Positions 60,814-64,000 of a stretch of DNA of 64,000 bases are shown one piece after another. The notes beneath the pieces were generated by a model that was given only the letters and a program-made list of their open reading frames with translations, ran no database searches and had not been told where the DNA came from. The translations under genes were made by a program, and so were the position numbers. Location of the stretch: positions 1-64,000 of the forward strand of contig PGYA01000026.1 in NCBI GenBank assembly GCA_002839435.1, written 5' to 3'. The DNA is from Candidatus Riflebacteria bacterium HGW-Riflebacteria-2 (GTDB taxonomy: Bacteria > Muiribacteriota > Ozemobacteria > Ozemobacterales > Ozemobacteraceae). Within the stretch, counting starts at the first letter, position 1. Each line of letters starts with the position of its first letter.

Positions 60814-61821
60814 ATGAAAATTCTGGTTACCGGCGCCGCGGGCTTTATCGGTTTTCACCTCAGTATTTACCTTCTAAAACGTGGTGACGACGTTGTCGGC
60901 CTCGACAATCTCAATGATTACTACGATGTAAAGCTGAAAACCGATCGCCTCGATATTTTGCGCAATCACCAGAATTTCGTCTTCGTCAAGGCCGATCTCA
61001 ATGACCGTGCCGCGCTTGACCGGGTTTTTGCCGAGCACCATTTTGACCGTGTGGTAAATCTCGCGGCCCAGGCCGGGGTGCGCTACAGCATCGAGAACCC
61101 GCATGCCTACATTGACGCCAATATTGTTGGTTTCATGAACATACTCGAAGCCTGCCGTCACAACAAGGTCGAGCATCTTGTTTATGCTTCTTCAAGCTCG
61201 GTTTATGGCTCAAACACCCGTATGCCGTTCTCGGTACATCACAATGTCGACCATCCGGTATCGCTTTATGCCGCTACCAAAAAGGCTAACGAACTGATGG
61301 CCCATACCTATTCGCATCTTTATGGAACCCCGGTTACCGGTCTGCGTTTTTTCACGGTTTATGGCCCATGGGGCCGACCTGATATGGCGTTGTTCATGTT
61401 CACCAAGGCCATCATCGAGGGGCAGCCGATCAAGGTTTTCAATAACGGCAAAATGCAGCGCGACTTTACCTACATCGATGACATCGTCGAAGGTGTGGTA
61501 AGGGTTTGTGACCGGGTTGCGACGCCGAACGAAAGCTGGCAGGGCGATGAACCTGATCCGGCCAGTAGTCATGCACCTTATCGCCTGTATAATATTGGCA
61601 ATCACAAGCCGGTCGAACTTCTCAAGTTCATCGAGATAATCGAAAAGAAGGTCGGCAAAAAGGCGGTTATGGAAATGTTGCCGATGCAGCCCGGCGATGT
61701 GCCGGCTACCTGCGCCGATGTTGATGACCTGATGCGCGATACCGGTTTTGCTCCCAACACCTCTCTTGAAATCGGGGTGTCGAGATTCATCGACTGGTAC
61801 AGAGGCTACTACAACATCTAA
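60814..61821 (+). CDS. UDP-glucuronate 4-epimerase (extended SDR)
   Basis: 335 aa. NAD-binding start [23 protein letters not shown] typical of the CapI/LspL group, [17 protein letters not shown], catalytic Ser-rich YASSSSVYG and YAATKKANE (Tyr and Lys), and [15 protein letters not shown]. This combination marks UDP-GlcA 4-epimerases rather than UDP-glucose epimerases. The product UDP-galacturonate goes into surface polysaccharide. GGCAGGAG lies before the ATG. It stands alone here, without a polysaccharide cluster. Confidence 0.93.
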   Translation: MKILVTGAAGFIGFHLSIYLLKRGDDVVGLDNLNDYYDVKLKTDRLDILRNHQNFVFVKADLNDRAALDRVFAEHHFDRVVNLAAQAGVRYSIENPHAYIDANIVGFMNILEACRHNKVEHLVYASSSSVYGSNTRMPFSVHHNVDHPVSLYAATKKANELMAHTYSHLYGTPVTGLRFFTVYGPWGRPDMALFMFTKAIIEGQPIKVFNNGKMQRDFTYIDDIVEGVVRVCDRVATPNESWQGDEPDPASSHAPYRLYNIGNHKPVELLKFIEIIEKKVGKKAVMEMLPMQPGDVPATCADVDDLMRDTGFAPNTSLEIGVSRFIDWYRGYYNI

Positions 61822-61880
61822 ACATCGGCAGTCAGCGGGCAGCCTCTGTTCTGCCAGCTACCAGACGAACAGCCTGCTTC

Positions 61881-64000
61881 TCAGGCTGATAGATTGTCGT
61901 GGTAGAAGGTTTCCCAGATTTCCTTTTCTTCATTGAGGGTGTAAAGGGCGAGACGGTCACGCAAAAGCCTGACGCAGAATTCCGTAATAGTTTCTTCTGC
62001 CGGGTGTTCACTGGTGTGATAAACCATAACGATCCCAAACAGCCTGTTTTCGTGCATTAGCGGGTAGGCTGCACATGTGGTTTCTTCTTCTTCGAGTTCA
62101 AGAATAGCTTTGTGCATGGGGTTTTTCTGAATAGTTCTGGCCAGTTCCAATTCATACTGACTGAGCTTGAACTGGCGTGAACGATCAACCCGCGAGCATG
62201 GATCACAGCTGCCATCATTGCTGATGCGTGCCATCAGGACGTCTCTGGCCAGGGTTATCTTGGCGAATTCGCAGAGAAACTTGAAGAAGGGTTGTTCCTC
62301 TTCATCCGGTCTCGAAAAAACCATGGCTTTGATACTGTCGAGCTGCGTGTAAAGACGGGTAATGCTCTTATGCATACGGTCATTCTTGTTCTGCGATTCG
62401 CGAAATGCGACAGCGTTTCTGATCGCGGCAGAAGCATGCTTGAGATAGTAACTGACCATGTTTATTGTGGTTTCAGAACTTTCTTCCTGTCCAAATTTTT
62501 CGAGCATCATCATGCCGAGAACCTTGCCCTGGTGTCGCACCGGCACGTAAGCGATCAACCGGTGCATTGAACCATTGGTAATCTCCATGGAAGCAGATTT
62601 TTCAGGAGTTATCTGGGCGTTGATCATTACCGGACGGCCTTCGTTGAGCACCGGATTGAGTGCTTCCGGATTGTTGCGCGGAATGTCGAGCAGCCTGGGT
62701 GAAGCAGTTCTGATGTCGAGAATTTCGTTGCGGCGATTCTGGCTGTCTTCTGCCTTGAATATGTGCAGACAGGTGTTGTCGAGCTTGAAAAGTTCCTGAG
62801 CTTTTTTCTCGACCAGTGTGGTAAGAGCGTCAAGTTCGGTGCAAACATTCACCAGTTCAGAGATTTCATCGAGAATCATCTGTTTGTATTCAAGGTCTGA
62901 AGTGAGCTGGTCATTGGTTGCCTTTATGGCCGCCAGTTCGTTCATCAGGCTGGCGATCTGGTTATTGGCATTGCTCTCTTCTGCTTTCAGGGCCTTGATC
63001 TTGTGACTGAGAAGCTCTATCTCTACAGCGCGATCGTTAGCCAGCTTCTGCATGTCTTCAAACATCCGGTGATTATCGCGATTTTCGAGCGAAATTTTTT
63101 CGAAACTGGTCTGCAGCTCAGCCAGTTCCTTTTTAAGTGATTCAAGATGTGTCTTGATAAAGAGCTCTTCTGTACGGTCTTCGAACATGGCAATAATGCG
63201 CGTCTGGTTCTCGCAATCCTTGAATGAACTCAATCGGGCGTTGAATATGTGCTCAGTTCCTTCGCGTGAGCGAATCTTGATTTTCTCAAGCGCCCGCCGG
63301 CTGCCACTGGTGATAACAGCTTGAATAACATAGGCCATGCCATATTGTTCCAGTTCTGGAAACGCCTGCATCAGGTTTTTATCGACAAGATCAGCAGTAA
63401 ATATGCCGCTCTTGTCTACTTTTACTTTCTCTACCTTGCCTGAAGCATCTGCTATCAGCCAGGCACAGCTTGTCTGTTCGGCCGCCATAGATGACGAAAC
63501 CGCACGGGTATTGCTTTTGTAGAGGAGATCATTGAGGAAAAATATTCTCTCCTTGAAGACCAGTGTCAGTTTGTGGGCGAGATATGAGGCCGAGCCGAGA
63601 CCGGCACTTACAACCAGAGCGTTGGAAATTATCCAGCCTGAGTTCTGGCTGAGGTCACCATAAAGAGGCGGATAGAATTTAATATGCGGAATAATCTGAT
63701 ACTTTACCAGCGTGCTGGTTAGTGTCCAGGCTGCTATGGTCATCATAGTATAAACCGCACCGGTTCTAAAGCCCATTACTGCGCCGGCAACGGTAATTGG
63801 AACAACACTGAGAAACATCATCGGGCTTTCGGTTGTGCCGGTGTATCTGGTCAGAAGCATTATCACCATAAGGTCACCGATGACTTGAGTATGCATGACG
63901 TTATTGATCGAAAAGATGTTGAACGAAACATCCTTGAAAGCTTCAAGCAGCATCAGGTATAGAACCGCAAAAATACGCGGGACCGCTGCTGGAATTGCCA
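61881..64000 (-). CDS. Membrane GAF / coiled-coil sensor-like protein (5' end outside the window)
   Basis: Partial: the frame stays open to the window end, and codons before the first internal ATG still read hydrophobic residues, so the true start lies beyond 64000. In the visible 706 residues there are several membrane helices at the N-terminal side, a PAS-like part with CAWLIADASGKVEK, a long coiled coil and two GAF-like domains (about TELDALTTLVEKKAQELFKLD and LCEFAKITLARDVLMARI). No histidine kinase, GGDEF or phosphatase domain follows; the protein ends after the second GAF. It may be a sensor that works through a partner. Confidence 0.8.
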   Translation of the reverse strand, partial: AIPAAVPRIFAVLYLMLLEAFKDVSFNIFSINNVMHTQVIGDLMVIMLLTRYTGTTESPMMFLSVVPITVAGAVMGFRTGAVYTMMTIAAWTLTSTLVKYQIIPHIKFYPPLYGDLSQNSGWIISNALVVSAGLGSASYLAHKLTLVFKERIFFLNDLLYKSNTRAVSSSMAAEQTSCAWLIADASGKVEKVKVDKSGIFTADLVDKNLMQAFPELEQYGMAYVIQAVITSGSRRALEKIKIRSREGTEHIFNARLSSFKDCENQTRIIAMFEDRTEELFIKTHLESLKKELAELQTSFEKISLENRDNHRMFEDMQKLANDRAVEIELLSHKIKALKAEESNANNQIASLMNELAAIKATNDQLTSDLEYKQMILDEISELVNVCTELDALTTLVEKKAQELFKLDNTCLHIFKAEDSQNRRNEILDIRTASPRLLDIPRNNPEALNPVLNEGRPVMINAQITPEKSASMEITNGSMHRLIAYVPVRHQGKVLGMMMLEKFGQEESSETTINMVSYYLKHASAAIRNAVAFRESQNKNDRMHKSITRLYTQLDSIKAMVFSRPDEEEQPFFKFLCEFAKITLARDVLMARISNDGSCDPCSRVDRSRQFKLSQYELELARTIQKNPMHKAILELEEEETTCAAYPLMHENRLFGIVMVYHTSEHPAEETITEFCVRLLRDRLALYTLNEEKEIWETFYHDNLSA

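Noticed and set aside
1..64000. CRISPR arrays, insertion sequences or prophage
   Set aside because: No regularly spaced repeats, transposase, integrase or phage structural genes were seen on either strand.

Overview
The window looks like chromosome from a Gram-negative, meso-diaminopimelate-type bacterium of a deep or poorly sampled lineage. Evidence: a division/cell-wall gene cluster whose MurE carries the DNPR motif, many signal peptides, a lipoprotein box, an outer-surface-type giant Ig-repeat protein, and signalling genes of a complex bacterium (PP2C phosphatase, Ser/Thr kinase, class III cyclase, HEAT/TPR proteins). Frequent TTG/GTG starts with good Shine-Dalgarno sites are typical of the window. 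Candidatus Riflebacteria or a similar lineage is a guess from gene style, not something the sequence proves. No phage, IS element, CRISPR array or rRNA is visible.

Layout. 1-5 kb: tRNA-Leu(CAG), a TetR regulator and an iron-sulfur flavoprotein that share a TGAA...TTCA operator, an unknown membrane protein, an SDR oxidoreductase, a frameshifted 60-codon gene and a secreted unknown. 5-9 kb: a three-subunit molybdenum hydroxylase operon (FAD, 2Fe-2S, Mo subunits). 9-15.9 kb: an EamA transporter, an exported caspase-clan (C25-like) protein, a DUF819 membrane protein, and an NlpC/P60 endopeptidase next to an L-Ala-D/L-Glu epimerase (peptidoglycan-peptide recycling). 15.9-26 kb: a Tim44/zinc-ribbon/TerB membrane protein, a YqhD-type alcohol dehydrogenase, a UshA-like nucleotidase, an MFS exporter, a secreted protein with a DxDD motif and 6-phosphogluconate dehydrogenase. 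26-31 kb: small secreted proteins, a Na/Pi cotransporter with an added periplasmic domain, a methyltransferase and HU.

31-34.6 kb is a compact signalling operon (PP2C, TPR, Ser/Thr kinase, small helical protein). 34.6-44 kb holds YbaB, a 2,519-codon Ig-like surface protein and a divergent DUF4382 lipoprotein. 44-54.3 kb, all on the minus strand, runs from a clostripain-like (C11) secreted protease into ftsL-rsmH-ftsI-murE-murF-mraY; ftsL precedes rsmH, opposite to the common order, and no mraZ is seen. 54.4-58.3 kb holds a small CarD/PcrA-tail-like protein, a HEAT-TPR protein and an adenylate cyclase. 58.3-64 kb has indolepyruvate ferredoxin oxidoreductase (iorAB), a UDP-glucuronate 4-epimerase and the 3' part of a membrane GAF/coiled-coil sensor-like gene that leaves the window.

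No single unmistakably new system stands out. The strongest candidates for uncharacterised biology are the exported C25-like protein, the kinase/phosphatase operon, the HEAT-TPR plus cyclase pair, and the C11 protease placed at the head of the division cluster behind a perfect consensus promoter.
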